From positions 21,776,508 through 21,840,507 of the forward strand of contig NC_065543.1 of the NCBI RefSeq assembly GCF_932294415.1: 64,000 nucleotides of DNA. The letters run 5' to 3'. Origin of the DNA: Quercus robur (Eukaryota > Streptophyta > Magnoliopsida > Fagales > Fagaceae). Numbering within the stretch: the stretch's first letter is position 1; the number at the start of each line of letters is the position of its first letter. Positions 47,484-60,015 of this stretch are shown here, in pieces. The notes below the pieces were generated by a model. The model worked only from the letters and a program-made list of their open reading frames with translations. It was not told the origin of the DNA and ran no database searches. The position numbers and the translations under genes are program-made.

Positions 47484-49604
47484 GCGACCATGGATTCATG
47501 ACACAAAGGCCGTACCTTTATCCCTATACCAAAAGGTTCGGTTTTCTCATGAATGAGCCATAGTTACCATATACAGTGATACTTTGACCATACCGAAGCC
47601 CATTTTTGGTATTGATTCTAAGAAGGAGCCACTGACCTTGGATGGCTTTGAAATTGTGAAGCCTGGTTTTGAAAGAAGAGAAGAAGAAGTAGAGAAGATC
47701 CCCATGGACTTTGCTCCATACAAGTTGATAATGTGGTGGCAATGATGAGGAGAATGAATTACCTTTCGGGGATGAACTTGGGGAAGACTGTAAATAATCC
47801 AAATGCTCAAGTCCCAATAATTCCTTCTGCCACACCACCTTTTGGGCTAGGTTATTAAGCCCATTGATGATGATTTGCTGGAGATGGAGGTGAGAATAAT
47901 GGCCTATACCAAGGCTAAAGCCAAGGGACTTCCTTGTCCCCCAAAACCCTTAAAGCCCTATACTCCCACATTGAATGGAAAGTTTGTCAGAGTTGGAGAT
48001 AGTCAACGCTATTAGGGATTCCCTGAACCGAGATTCGATCCTGAGTCAAGAACAATGGTGCCCAGATTTGAGCTATTATTTTATTGTAACAACAAGCTTC
48101 CAAAGCTGAAGAAGGAAGACACAAATTGGGTCCCTACTGATTGGGCTGATTACATGGACCTTGATGCAATGACTACGCTTCTAGGAGATGCCATCTGCAA
48201 TATAGAAGAAGAAGAGTACTGGGAGGCTTGTCAACATGCATTGAAAAGCCCAAATGAAGACCAAGTGATGAAGATAAGGAAGGGGGAGAAGCCCCTAGTG
48301 ATGATGATGAAGGTAGCAACAGCAAGAGTGATAGCAGTAGCAGTGACAATGGAGATAGCAAGGATGATAGCAACAGTGATAATGAAAGCAACAACAGTGA
48401 GGACTATGATAGCCAATATAGTGGCAATGATTGGGGTGAACCCTCTAGTGATAGAAAGGATGAAGATGTAGGACCTTTCTATGAAGACTACTCTAATGAC
48501 GACGTGGATTACTATGATGGAGATATAGAGGATGATGTTGAAGTTGAACCTATAGATGAGAAGAATGGCGCTAAAAGTGAAGAATTGGACTAGAAAATGT
48601 GCTGAAAGTAGTGGGAGAAGAGGTTGAAAAGGCTGAAAATATAGACTATGATGATTACCCCTATGGGCGGCCCTCAGATAGGAGCTGCATTACTAATGGT
48701 AGATCAAGGTTGGGCCCTCAATATGACAAGCATGGTAGAGAAATTCCTGAGCTAGGGTCATTCCACAATTTAGAACTTGGCTTACTGACCCTATACACTG
48801 AGGAAGAAGATAACATAGATGCTAGATTAGCCACCCTAGACAAAAAGCTAATGATCCACAGGTTCAGAAACTTAACATTGGAGAGTCTTGAAGGTGAAGA
48901 TGAGAAGATGGAAGGGAATGAGTCAAAATATCTCCCCCAATATGTCTTTCCAAGCAACAAAGGAAAGCAAGATTTGTTTGGTGAGTGGATGGGCAGTATA
49001 GAGTGCCTGGATGCTTACGTGACTGACAAGCTCACAAATATGGAGATTGATGGTGAAGGCACGGATTATATGAATGAAGACCCTATGGAACTAATGCTGA
49101 GGAAAGAAGGAACTCATTGGGAGCCATCGACCATTGCTGAAGCCACAACTGAGTTGAAGAATTGGGCATGGGAGGGAGCCGCCCACCCCATGGAGGACTC
49201 TATGATGAAGATCGAGACCATCGAGCCAATCACTCTTGTCAAGAAGATCAAGACCATCGAGCCAATCACTCCTGCCAAAAACATTTTTTCTATTCCTATT
49301 GAGTCTATTGCTGCAAGCATTATTGTTCCTATTGAGTTTGTTTATGATCGTAGTCCTATAGAGTCTATTTCTGTTGAGTCTGTTAAAAACTCTTTTCCTT
49401 ATAATATGATTTCTAATTCTGCTTATTTGTTGGCTTTGAATGTTTTTATTTCGGAAATTGGTAAAGAAACTCTTAATAATAAGGAATTAAAACAAGGGCA
49501 TGTAGAACCTATAAAAGATGAAACCCAACCTATTAACCTGGGAACGGATGATGAGCCTAAAATGATACAAGTGGGCAATAACCACCTCTGAAAAAGATGC
49601 ATTA
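47484..49604 (+). pseudogene. Element C protease-RT linker
   Basis: About 2.1 kb separate the protease from RT. It holds an acidic, D/N/S-rich low-complexity block (48200-48590) and a 330-codon open frame (48599-49591) with GRPSDRSCITNGRSRLGPQY and repeated (K)TIEPIT/IESI peptides. Ogre elements are known for a long stretch, with a spliced intron, between protease and RT, which fits. No enzymatic domain was recognised. Confidence 0.6.
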
Positions 49605-51317
49605 GTGTCACTACTGACAAAATTCAAAGAGGTATTTGCATGGTCATACAAAGACATGCCTGGGATTGATACAGATATAATGCAGCATCACATTCGAACA
49701 TATCCAATCATGAAGCCGGTCAAACAGAAGTTAAAAAGAATGAAGCTAGAGTGGACTCTCAAGATCAAAGAAGAAGTTAAGAAATAGTACAATACAGGAT
49801 TTCTAAGAGTGGTCAACTACCCATAATGGTTGGCTAATATGGTTCCAGTGCCGAAGAAGGATGGGAAAGTTGGAACGTGTAGACTTCCGAGATCTTAATA
49901 AGGCTAGCTCGAAAGATGATTTTCCCTTGCTTCACATTGACATCCTGGTTGATAATACAACAGGACATGCCTTGCTGTCATTTATGGATGGTTTTTCAGG
50001 ATACAATCAGATAAAGATGGCTCTGGAAGATATGAAGAAAACCTCATTCATTACTCCAAGGGGGACGTATTGCTACAAGGTCATGCCATTTGGCCTTAAG
50101 AATGCTGGTGCTACTTACCAACATGCAATCACTACTCTATTGCATGATTTAATCCACAAAGAAGTAGAAGTTTATGTTGATGACATGATAGTGAAGTCCA
50201 AAGAACGTGAAGGGCGCATACCAACCTTATGGAAGTTCTTTGAAAGAATACAAATCTATAAGTTGCAGTTGAATCACAGGAAGTGCACTTTTGGTGTAAC
50301 ATCCGGAAAACTGTTGGGGTTTATGGTAAGTCAAAGGGGAATTGAAGTAGATCTTGACAAAAATCAAGACAATGGTAGAGATGAAGCCTCCAAGGATTGA
50401 GAAGGAGATCCGAGGGTTTCTAGGGAGAATACAGTACATCAGCAGATTTATAGCCCAACTCACCATGACATGTGAACCACTTTTCCGACTGCTCAAGAAA
50501 GAAGTTCCCACAGTATAGAATGAATAGTGCCAAGAAGCTTTTGAGAAGATTAAGAATTATCTGATGAAGCCACCAATACTAGTTCCACCGGTACCTGAAA
50601 AGCCATTATTGTTGTATCTCACAACTACGAATACAGTAATGGGGGCTTTGCTTGCTCAATACCTAGAAGAGTCTAGGTAGGAGAATGCGATCTACTACAT
50701 TAGCAAGAAGATGTTGCCTTATGAAGAGAAGTATTCACCACTTGAGAAGACATGTGTAGCACTTGTATCGGCAACCTGTAACCTCAGACATTATATGCTT
50801 GCTTTCAAAGTATTGTTGATTGCAAGGATTGGATCCTTTAAAATATCTGATGGAGAAAACCTATGCAAGACAGGAAGACAACTAAATGGGTTCTACTTCT
50901 GTCAGAATTTGATATTAAATATGTGACTCAGAATTCTATGAAGGGAAGAGTAATTGCTGATCACTTAGCCCACTATTCACTTGAAGAAGCTGAAGAAATC
51001 CAAGGAGACTTTCTGGATGAGGATATCATAGGGATCAAGGTAGAATCATAGAAGATGTATTTTGATGAAGCAACTAATCAAAATGGAAGTGGCATTGGAG
51101 TTCTTTTAATTTCTCCAAAAGGGACACACATCCCATTCTTTGGTAGGCTTAACTGCCCTGCCACTAATAATGCCACTGAATATGAAGCTTGCATTATAGG
51201 GTTGTGAGCAGCCCTAGGTCTTGGAGTAAAATAATTTGAAGTATATGGTGATTCAGCCTTGATAATTTCCTAGATTCAGAATAGATGGAAGATCAAGGAA
51301 GAAAGGCTGAGATAATA
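49605..51317 (+). pseudogene. Element C reverse transcriptase and RNase H domains
   Basis: It starts with the RT lead-in (EVFAWSYKDMPGID at about 49630), then RVDFRDLNKASSKDDFPLLH, FMDGFSGYNQIKMA, FGLKNAGATYQ and VYVDDMIVKS, so the catalytic YVDD is intact. RNase H motifs follow (YYISKKMLPYEEKYSPLEK at about 50700) and a second RNase H (from about 51057; YFDEATNQNGSGIG, where family members have Gly in place of Glu; NATEYEACIIG; VYGDSALIIS). Stops are mostly TAG from TGG or CAG. The frame ends abruptly at KEERLR near 51317, where inverted integrase sequence begins. Confidence 0.85.
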
Positions 51318-51996
51318 TCATGTGGTACCCCATATCTACAAATGATACTAGTTTGAATAAATTGAGCAACTTTCTTCGAGTTCAAAACCTTGTATGAAAC
51401 TGCTTCTACTCATTTAGTGAAGTAATCAATAGCAACAAGTATAAATTCATGGCCGGATGCCGTTGGGTGAATCTTCCCAATAATATCTATTCCCCATGTA
51501 GAGAATGGCCAGGTTAAAGTCATGGTATGTAATAGCATAGGTGGCATGTGCTTCAGATCTCCATAGACTTGACATTGATGGCACTTGCGAACATGACATA
51601 CGCAGTCTGCTTCCATAGTAGTCCAGTAATACCCTTACCTCATTATCTTCTATGATAGCATGTGTGCATTCATGTGTGGCCCATAACTTGACACATAAAC
51701 CTTTTCAATTATTTGTTATGCTTCCTTGGTGGTCACACAAAGGAGATGAATTTCGTCATATGATCTTCTGTAAAGCCTCTCCCCACAAATAATATAATTA
51801 GTGGACAACCTTTTGATGGTCAGTTGGTCATTCTTGTCTGCAGACTTTGGGTATGTCTCATCCTTAAGGTACTGTAGGATGTCTGAGTACCATTTACCTT
51901 CTCTATTCATTCCCTCATCTTCTTCTATTGACATGCAATAAGCTGGCTCTTCTTTTTGTTACAGCACTATTGGTTTAGCTTTGTCTTCCTTAGGAC
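51318..51996 (-). pseudogene. Inverted integrase segment in element C
   Basis: Read on - it begins in the RNase H-integrase linker (EEPAYCMSIEEDE, KWYSDILQYLKDETYP, ICGERLYRRS), passes the zinc-binding region (CHVRKCHQCQVYGDLKHMPP) and enters the core (FSTWGIDIIGKIHP, FILVAIDYFTK, ICRYGVPHDII). There it is cut at about 51318, directly against the + strand RNase H. The half of the core with the remaining catalytic residues is absent from both sides. The domain order shows that orientation flips within the element. Confidence 0.85.
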
Positions 51997-52679
51997 CATC
52001 CATCTAGTCTCTCCATTAACTATATCTACAAAGTCAAGGGACTCCCAAGAAAGTTTTGTGACTTTCCACCATGAAATATAGAGTCTAGCCCCAAGAGAGT
52101 TTCTGCCAAGATCAGAGAAGCAGGATTATCACCATCTTTAATTTGACTCACAATGTCTATGGCTTGGGCATCTGTAAAATCGGGCCTTCTAAAGCAAAGC
52201 AAAAGTTTTCCCACGAAATAGAGAGCTAAGCCAAAAATTTTCTACATGTTGTCAATCACTCCACGGGTGCGTTTGTTAATCAGTCTTGAAAGAATTGTGA
52301 GAAGATTCACCATATGTCCTTCAATCATGCTACTAGTAATTGAAGTAGAAAGTCCTAGAGCATTAGATAAAATCCCCCTGTGTCTGGGATCACATGAAAT
52401 TGCTACGAATTTCTTGCTAGGATCATAACCCAGAATAGCTGAAAATTCTTCAATTATGGGACAAAATTCAGCAGTCTTAAACCGAAATACATGATCTTTA
52501 GGATCCCAGAACTTCACAGCAGCACGGAGGAAATCCCACTTGATCTTGACATTCCTCAAGGCCTTGATTCCCTCTAGCTTATAGCTTGTAAAATTGGACT
52601 TGGTACTAAAATCAAAGCTACGAACCCATCTATTGATATCATGAATGGTTGAATGAGAAGAATTTTGATTGTTAGCCAT
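51997..52679 (-). pseudogene. DUF7745-like (plant mobile domain-related) ORF, minus strand
   Basis: The ATG at 52679-52677 opens a 145-codon frame (52679-52242): KIKWDFLRAAVKFWDPKDHV, FRFKTAEFCPIIEEFSAILG and GHMVNLLTILSRL. It continues after a stop with LLCFRRPDFTDAQAIDIVSQ and FLGSPLTL (to about 52010). This pattern matches the uncharacterised domain (DUF7745) found in extra ORFs of Ogre/Tat elements. It is joined at about 51997 to integrase-linker sequence on the same strand, so its C-terminus is lost. Confidence 0.65.
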
Positions 52680-53562
52680 GGATGACTCTTGCTTGTGATT
52701 ATTGTTTCTTGATAACTTTAATGCAGAAATTTTTTTACAAGTAAGATGCTAAAATAAGCTACCTTAGTCTTTAATCAGGTTTAAATAAGTTTCAAGAGTT
52801 TGTAGTTGACTAGGAAAGTGTTTTGTGGTCACAAACAGAGAAAATATTTTTCAAAAAACCCAAAAACACAAGAAATGCGTTGAAAAGGTGCAAGGAGTCG
52901 GCCCAAAATTGGGTGTGCCTGTGGGACCTTAAAGTGCTAGTCAACACTCCCTAAGTGCCGAACGGCACTCTCCAAGTGCCGATTCGCACCCAGTTCAACC
53001 GAGTCCCAATCATCTCTGTTTAGTGTTTTTGGACGCTTCTTGGGTTTGTTATGACTCCGTTTTTCACTCAAAAAAAATTGATTGTACAATAAAGTTTTCA
53101 AAATTTTGTGGGAAATGTCAAATTGGGGCATTTAGACATGCTTTGTCCATTTGATTAAAACAAAAAAAAAAATCACTTGCATCACTGGTTCCAAAAAAGG
53201 GAAAGGGGAGAAAAATTGATCAAATCAAGATTTTTCAAAGTCATGCATTCATCTTTTAAACTAGGGGAATTCGGCTAGACAAAAAAAAAAAAATCACTCA
53301 TTGCTTTTCAAACAAAAAAGAGAGAAAAAATCTTTTCAAAAAATAAAAGGTCATCATGCATAAAAGTTTCCAAACTAGGGCCATTTGGCTGTGCCTCATT
53401 CAAGTAAGTGCAAATCCCATCAAAGGTGGTTAGAAAAGTTGAAATTGTTTACTACAAAACTTTATCAGGTGAATTCTAAACTTGTCTCGTTTAAAGTTTC
53501 AGCAAGATCAAAAAGCAATCCAAAGGACAAAGGGCTAAAAGCTGAGATTAATACAAATTTGT
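52680..53562. other. Element C internal spacer with LTR-like motif
   Basis: Non-coding. On - it would be the leader of the DUF7745-like ORF. At 52935-52990 it contains AGTGCCGA-type repeats that resemble the 42850-42930 region of the element C LTR in the opposite orientation. Confidence 0.45.
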
Positions 53563-53579
53563 CTAAGAAACACTTTTTC

Positions 53580-55640
53580 TTTTTCTTGCAGGAAAATTAA
53601 AATACAAGTCAAGCATCATTGGGACTCCGAGTCCGCCTATGCGAAGATCTCCTAAACCCACCTCTAGAGGAGCCACCCTCAGTGTCTCCTTTCTGACTTG
53701 CATAAAACCGAGATTCTTGCTTCCAGTTCTGAAGTTCAAGATTTCTGATCCTCTCCTCCAAAGATCTTGTGTTGGCATCAGCCAATGCCATTCAGGTATT
53801 CTGAAGAATTAACAAGGACAAGTGTTAGATAAATTATCACAGAAGTTCAAGCCAAAAAACACTCAGAAAGCATCATCTTATACCCAATTCACTTCATTGA
53901 GCACATATTGAGAAGATTGAGTGCGCGCTACTAGTTGCAAACCTCCAATCAACCGCATGCTTTCCTCCACAAGATCAGTCCCAACCTGAAACACAAATCC
54001 ACCGATTCTTGAACAGCTTAAAGAGCAAAAAATTGAGGACAAGAGACTAAAAGATTCAGGAATGCACTGGGTCACTCCAAGGGACATTTGGGGTGTGCTC
54101 TGGTCTGTTTAAGGCCATAGAACTGTACGACCCATCAGGATTCATCACTTCATATTGCCGTGTAGGAAAATGAGGATACGTCTCCATGTAGGAACTAGAA
54201 GAGCCGCTATCATGGCTAGGAAGGGGATTCTCCTCTTCCTATTCCTCCTTTTCAGAAGATGAAGCCTGAAAGTGCAACATACAGATATTGTCACAAAAGC
54301 TAAAATATGGGAGATAAGCGTACAAGATGAAATGCAATTTGACTTCAGAAGGAAAGAGAGATACCGAGGTTATAGGAATGCTAGCTAGACAACCCTGCAA
54401 TTGAGTTTGAATGAATTCAAGATAATCTCCTGGTGTCCCTGAAACAACATGGCCAACTCGAGCACGAGCAATTTCTTCATTAGCTAGAAGGTCATCCAGC
54501 CAGATGGATGGACAAGGAGGAATCAGAGTTGTTGCAGGAAGGTACACATGTTGAGCCTGAGGTGACACTCGATCACCGAGATACCAATACCTCCCATGGC
54601 CACACTTAAACAATACCTGACGACCATTCAGCTCTTGAGCCTATTCACACTCAACATACTCACATCCAAGTCAAGGATCCAAAGACATCTGAAAATCACA
54701 AAAGACCCAGAATGAAAAGAAAACCAAACCACAACCAAACACAAAAACCCTTAGCTAAACACAAAATCCCACCAAAAAAAAAAAAAACTCACATCAGCAA
54801 CAATTAGGTTGTCGATCACCATACGCCAAACTTGCAAAGAAGGTTTGGAAGGTGTTGAAAAATGATATTTGAGCAACCAACGGAGAAACCTCGGATACAT
54901 GCCACCAACATCCTCCAAAACTTGAGGACCAACCCTAAAATATTCATACATCCAAACCTTAAAGAAATCAACATACATCATTACAACATAACCAAAATGA
55001 CTTTCCAAAACACACACATAGCCAAAAAAAATAAAAAGATTTTAAACCTCACTTGCCAAACAAATGGTGCACCTCCTAAGCTTGAGAGACTACGCCTACA
55101 AAGTTGAGTCATGAAATGCAAGAGGGTTGCATAAGCCACAAATAGTGCAAGCTCACAGTACAACTCAGGTCTGGACATAAGAAAGTTACAATGAATAGAA
55201 GCATGAACATGCATGTGCCGGTTGCTACAATCTTACAATTCTCGATATTCTCATATAGCCACATCAAAGAGACATTTTTACTCTTCAGTTTTGAAGGCAT
55301 CACACCCAATAGACTTTTAATCTCTTTTGAAGTGAGGAAGTCATTGACCATGATTCTTTCACCACCCAATCTCAAGCTACAATGACGGAGAAGTCGTAAG
55401 GTGTCAACATCACTTCACCAATGCCTGGAAAATGGAAAGTGCACGTAGTATCCCAAAACCGCTCTGGCAAAGAAAGGAGTAACTGGAGATCTTTGTACTC
55501 ATGACTATCCTAATTCAATAAAGCTTGGAAAAGAGTCTGGAAGCCTGCTTCATCAATGATTTTCTTAATCTCCGAAGACAATATCTCTCATATGCCTTTC
55601 AACATCTGGAGGCTATCTCAACTCTTAAGGTTCTGCAAAA
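53580..55640 (-). pseudogene. Plant mobile domain (PMD, aminotransferase-like) antisense ORF in element C
   Basis: Read on -: an N-terminal region at about 55640-55380 (ERFWDTTCTFHFPGIGEVML, then TPYDFSVI), then RLGGERIMVNDFLTSKEIKSLL and ENIENCK (55375-55109), a middle part with VWMYEYFRVGPQVLEDV and FLRWLLKYHF (55017-54751), RYWYLGDRV (54613-54239), and a C-terminal LEERIRNLELQNW helix with an Arg/Ser tail (53791-53609). The pieces are separated by stops and likely introns. PMD proteins occur in extra ORFs of Tat elements and in domesticated host genes; the function in the element is unknown. Confidence 0.65.
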
Positions 55641-57132
55641 CAAAGTTGGCCAATCATCGAGATGTCCACAAAATAATCATTCCAAAATACTCACTCCAAA
55701 ACAAAAACAAAAAACAAAACAAAACAAAACAAACAAAAAAGATCCCATACCTAACAAAAATTCCCATGTCCAAAGATTTGTTCCAACCAAAATCCCATGC
55801 CTAACAAAAAAAATTCTCCCATGTCCAAAAAATTTTGTTCTGACCAAAATCTCATGTCCAACAAAAATTTTCCATGTCAAAAAAAAAATTCTCCAATGTC
55901 CAACCAAAATTTGTCCATGTCTGACACAAATTTTTTTTTTCATGTCTAACACCAAAAATCCATACCACCACAAAAAAAAAAAATTCCATGCCCATGTCCA
56001 TAAAAATGTCCGTACTCATGAAGTAAGACTTTACACTTTGCAACAAAATTTTGCATTCATCAAAAATAAATTTGTTCAACCAAGCCTACACATCAAATTT
56101 TCATGACTTCAATGCTCACAAAATTCAAGCCAAAACACATTCAACAATACCACAAACTACATACATTGCCAAATTTCATGAGTTATCAACATTGTCCAAG
56201 TTACACCATGCCAAATAGCTCAACAATTCAAAAATACCCCAAGGTTGAGATTACAATATAATCAACCATACAATGCAAAATTTCAAAAAGAGCAAATAAC
56301 AATCAAATGACAATGTCTCAATACCAAGCCCTCAATAAAACATGAAATCACCAAATTTCCCAACAAAGAAATCCAAAAAAATAAAGCTCACCTGAAGTCC
56401 ATTTTGGAGTGTGGAGCATGGGTCTTAGGGTCTTGGAGGAGCCCTTCTTCCTCATTCCATTCAAGTGATAAGTGATACTTTTTCCCATTAAAAGTGAGAA
56501 AAGGTGGTCTCTTGGAAGATGCCATTATCAATGCAAAAAAATAGAAGTTTGAAGATGGGTTTCAAAAATGGATTTGTAACAAAAGTGGCCAAGAACACAA
56601 AGATCAGAAAAAATGATTGAGGGAGATGAATGAAAGCAAGTTGAGAAACTTGGGAAAGTGATTTTCAAGAGAAGAAATGGTATAATGAGGGGAAAAAATG
56701 CAAGTGGAAGAGGAGAGTGAATAGTAACAATGGAAGAAGAGAGAAGAGAGAAAAGCAAAAAACAAAAAAGAGACAAATGAGAATGGGGGCCAAAAATTGC
56801 CCCCCCCCCCCCTTTAGTGACCTGAGTTGCTGAGTCAACTCAGGTTTGACTGAGTTGACTCAGTCAGCTCTTCACAAAAAAAGAAAATAAAAACAATTTT
56901 TTTTTGGAGAAATTTTTCTTCATTTTTTCCTATTTTTAGGAAATGAATAAAAAAAACTTTTCAAATATTTTCAAAGATAGATGACATCAATTTCAAGAAA
57001 AATAAATTTTCAGGGATGATTAAAAAACAAAGGGGATCATTTTTTTTCAAAAAGAAAGTTTCAAATTCTGAATCCCAAACTTCAAATTTCAAATTTCAAG
57101 TTTCAAATTCTAAATCCCAAATTTCAAATTTC

Positions 57133-57168
<36 letters not shown>

Positions 57169-57344
57169 TTTTTCAAAGAACTACAAAAATCAATCAAGGT
57201 TTTCTTTCCAAGGGAAATTCAAATAAATCAAATCAAGAAAAGAGAAAGGAAGATCATACATCTCAAAGCAATGGAACAACAAAGCACTTATCATTAAAAG
57301 TCTAATTTCAAATTTTAATCTTTTGCAGGCAAAAACCCAGGTTC
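55641..57344. other. Element C low-complexity spacer
   Basis: A-rich, lysine-coding-like low complexity (55690-56000, repeated CATGTCCAA.CAAAA motifs), a C-run (56802-56812), TTTCAAATT repeats (57060-57135) and a run of about 30 A (57137-57166). No gene was supported. Confidence 0.55.
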
Positions 57345-58030
57345 TGAGGTAGAGAAGCCCCTTGGTTACCTTCTCGAAGATCGAGGTAGAGAAGCCCCTT
57401 GGTTAACTTCCCAAAGATCGAGGTAAAGTTGGTTGCCGCAATTCCAAGATTGAGATAGAGAAGCCTCTCAATCGCCTCAGGTTCCGAGGTAGAGAAACCC
57501 CTTGGTTACCTTCCATTCAAATCGAGGTAGATAAGCCCCTTGATTGCCGCAATTTAAAGATTAAGATAGAGAAGCCTCTCAATTGCCCCATGTTTCAAGG
57601 TAGAGAAGCCCCTTGGTTACCTTCCCGAAGATTGAGGTAGAGAAGCCCCTTGGTCGTCACTATTTAAAGATTGAGATAGAGAAGCCTCTCAATCGCCCTA
57701 GGTTTCGAGGTAGAGAAGCTCCTTGGTTACCTTCCATTTAGATCGAGGTAAAGAAGCCCCTTGGTCGCCACAATTCCAAGATTGAGATAGAGAAGCCTCT
57801 CAATTGCCCCAGGTTTCGAGGTAGAGAAGTCCCTTGGTTACCTTTCCGAAGATCGAGGTAGAGAAGCCCCTTGGTCGCTGCAATTCAAGATTAAGATAGA
57901 GAAGCCTTTTCAATCATCCCAAGTAATGTAGAGAAGCCCCTTAGATACCTTCCATTCCAGATTGAGGTAGAGAAGCCCCTTGATTGTCCCCACATGCAAA
58001 CTAAGATAGAAAAGCCTTTTAGTCACCTCA
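57345..58030 (+). repeat. Composite minisatellite upstream of element C 3' LTR
   Basis: The core GAGGTAGAGAAGCCCCTTGGT recurs many times, alternating with GAGATAGAGAAGCCTCTCAAT variants, giving a higher-order unit of about 110-120 bp made of 35-60-bp subunits. It lies between the antisense ORF and the purine tract, the third array of this kind in the window. Confidence 0.88.
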
Positions 58031-58233
58031 GATTTCAAGAATCATTTTTATCAGTTATCAAGTAGGTCAAGTATTCCCAATTCTCTTTGTTCAAAACAAC
58101 AAAACACTAGTTTTATGTTCCCAATGTTTTAGATTCTAGGGTAATCTTTGAAAAGTTAACCTCAATTAAATCATGGCTGCTAAAATCAGTGTCTTTGTTT
58201 TACATTGACATTCGCTTTGCAAATTCTGTCAAT

Positions 58234-58244
58234 AAGGGGCATTC
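58234..58244 (+). other. Polypurine tract of element C
   Basis: AAGGGGCATTC directly before the 3' LTR fits the plus-strand primer. Confidence 0.55.
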
Positions 58245-58767
58245 TATAGACACTTGATTTTGCACCCATAATTTAATCAAGGAAGAAGATTAGAGTGACC
58301 ACTCATATACCCGACATTTAGAGTTGCATTACATGCATTAATTCATTCATGTCATATCATAAAAATGATCTTGAGGTTCTAACGGTCGCGACGTTGTGTC
58401 CAATTTCTAAATTGGACTGTCGAATTGAAAGATATCACATGATCAAGTATGCACGGTCTACATGCATTTTGTTTGGGTGAAACCAACCACGCATGATTAA
58501 TTTAAATTAATTTTAATTGGCTAAACAATTAAAATTAATTAAATAATTTTGTGATTAGTTATTGGTTTGTGTCAAAAATAGACTTGCTTGCATGGGAATA
58601 AAGTGGATAATCAGATAACAAAGAAGTTGTGGATAATCAAGACTTTTTGGAATATTTATCTACAAGATAATTATCACTTTAAGAGCTGAATATCTAGAAA
58701 CATAGATTCTTCTTTGGAATACGGATTAAAAATGCGTCTAAATACAATTCCTAGCTAAAAAAACCTT

Positions 58768-59779
58768 TGTTAGGACATATGTATTTCACATGTTAGGAAC
58801 ATATGTCACTATTTTATGTAATTGGCTAATCCTTTGACAAAATGCACTTTACTTATATTTGGGTAGATCTAGGATGTGTTTAATGCTTCAAGAAACAATG
58901 TTTCAAGTTCAAGTGTTAAAGCCATGCAAGTCTATCCAAGAATTAAGTGTGAAAGTGCTGCTTATTAAAGCTCGATAGATAGCTCAACAACTAGCATCTA
59001 TCAAAGCTTAGAGAGCTATCTGAATCCCGTGGCTCGACAGCTTCTCGGCAGATAGGTATCTGTCGAGTTTATGAAGTTTATTTTTTCAGGACTGTTTTTC
59101 ATCCAATCCGTGAATGTATAAGCTTTCTTTTCTCACAACCCTAAACATATGTAAGGATTATTTTAAGGGCCGTAAAAGGTGACACAAGTTGCATAAGAGC
59201 AAATTTCACAAGAGTGAAGAAGAGTGTGACTGGAAACCTAATTTTTCCTAGTTCTTGAAGAAGTTGCAGTGTTTGTACACCATAGGGTTTTGTGACCAAA
59301 CAACTTCTTGATCTTCATCGTGTAATGAGCTGAAGAACTTTGCAGTCAACATCCTTCTCAAATTGGTGATTGAAGTCGCATACTAGGATCCGTGCAATTG
59401 GTTAGTCACATACTAGAAGTTGTGCATTAAAAAGGAGAGATTGTCACTACAAAACAAGTCCAATTGAGTATTGGGGTAAGGATTCAACTGTAAGTTGATA
59501 TAAGGTACTAGGATTCCTTTACTTGTAACCACTTGTTTTGATAATAGTGAATTCTCAGGAGTGGTGACCTTAAAATCACTCGGTAAGGTTTTTGCCGTGT
59601 AGGTTTTCCCCTTTCATAAACAAATCACCGTGTCAATTTATTTTCCACTGCATACTTTAGTTAATTGGTGATTTTTTTGTGCTGCCACGTACAATTGCAT
59701 GTTAATTTGATTAACTAATAAACTTGGTTAATTAATCAATTAATTTATCACAATGGGTCAATTCGTTTTTGGCCTATCA
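58768..59779 (+). mobile_element. 1012-bp solo LTR nested in element C 3' LTR
   Basis: TGTTAGGACATATG...GGCCTATCA is flanked by ACCTT (58763-58767) and ACCTC (59780-59784), one mismatch; the uninterrupted site in the 5' LTR reads ACCTC. It is absent from the 5' LTR. There is no internal retrotransposon coding, so it is a solo LTR left by recombination. The tail GCCGTGTAGGTTTTCCCC is reminiscent of Ty1/copia LTRs, but the family is not proven. Confidence 0.85.
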
Positions 59780-60007
59780 ACCTCAAAAAAGGAGTCCAAA
59801 TTGGACCAAAATTCAAACACGAGCTTGGCACCCAAGAGAGCCATTCGGCACTCTTGGAGTGCCAATCGTCTCTTCCCACAAATGCGTGGCTCGGCCCAAG
59901 GACTCCTGGATTGAGATAAACCTTACCTTTTTCGATTTTTTAGAGATAAGGATGCGTCTCAATTCGTATCTGACCATTCAGCTAATTTTTCGAAGCATTC
60001 CAACCTC

Positions 60008-60015
60008 TATAAATA
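60008..60015 (+). promoter_or_regulatory. TATA box of element C 3' LTR
   Basis: TATAAATA at the place matching 43049-43056; it could drive outward transcription, antisense to nothing but into the RNase H remnant of element B. Confidence 0.5.

Noticed and set aside
48173..48416. Minus-strand Leu/Ser-rich and Ile/Ala-rich frames
   Set aside because: Shadows of the acidic low-complexity block of element C.
55525..56106. Lys/Pro-rich plus-strand frame in element C
   Set aside because: Low-complexity A-rich DNA opposite the start of the antisense PMD ORF.
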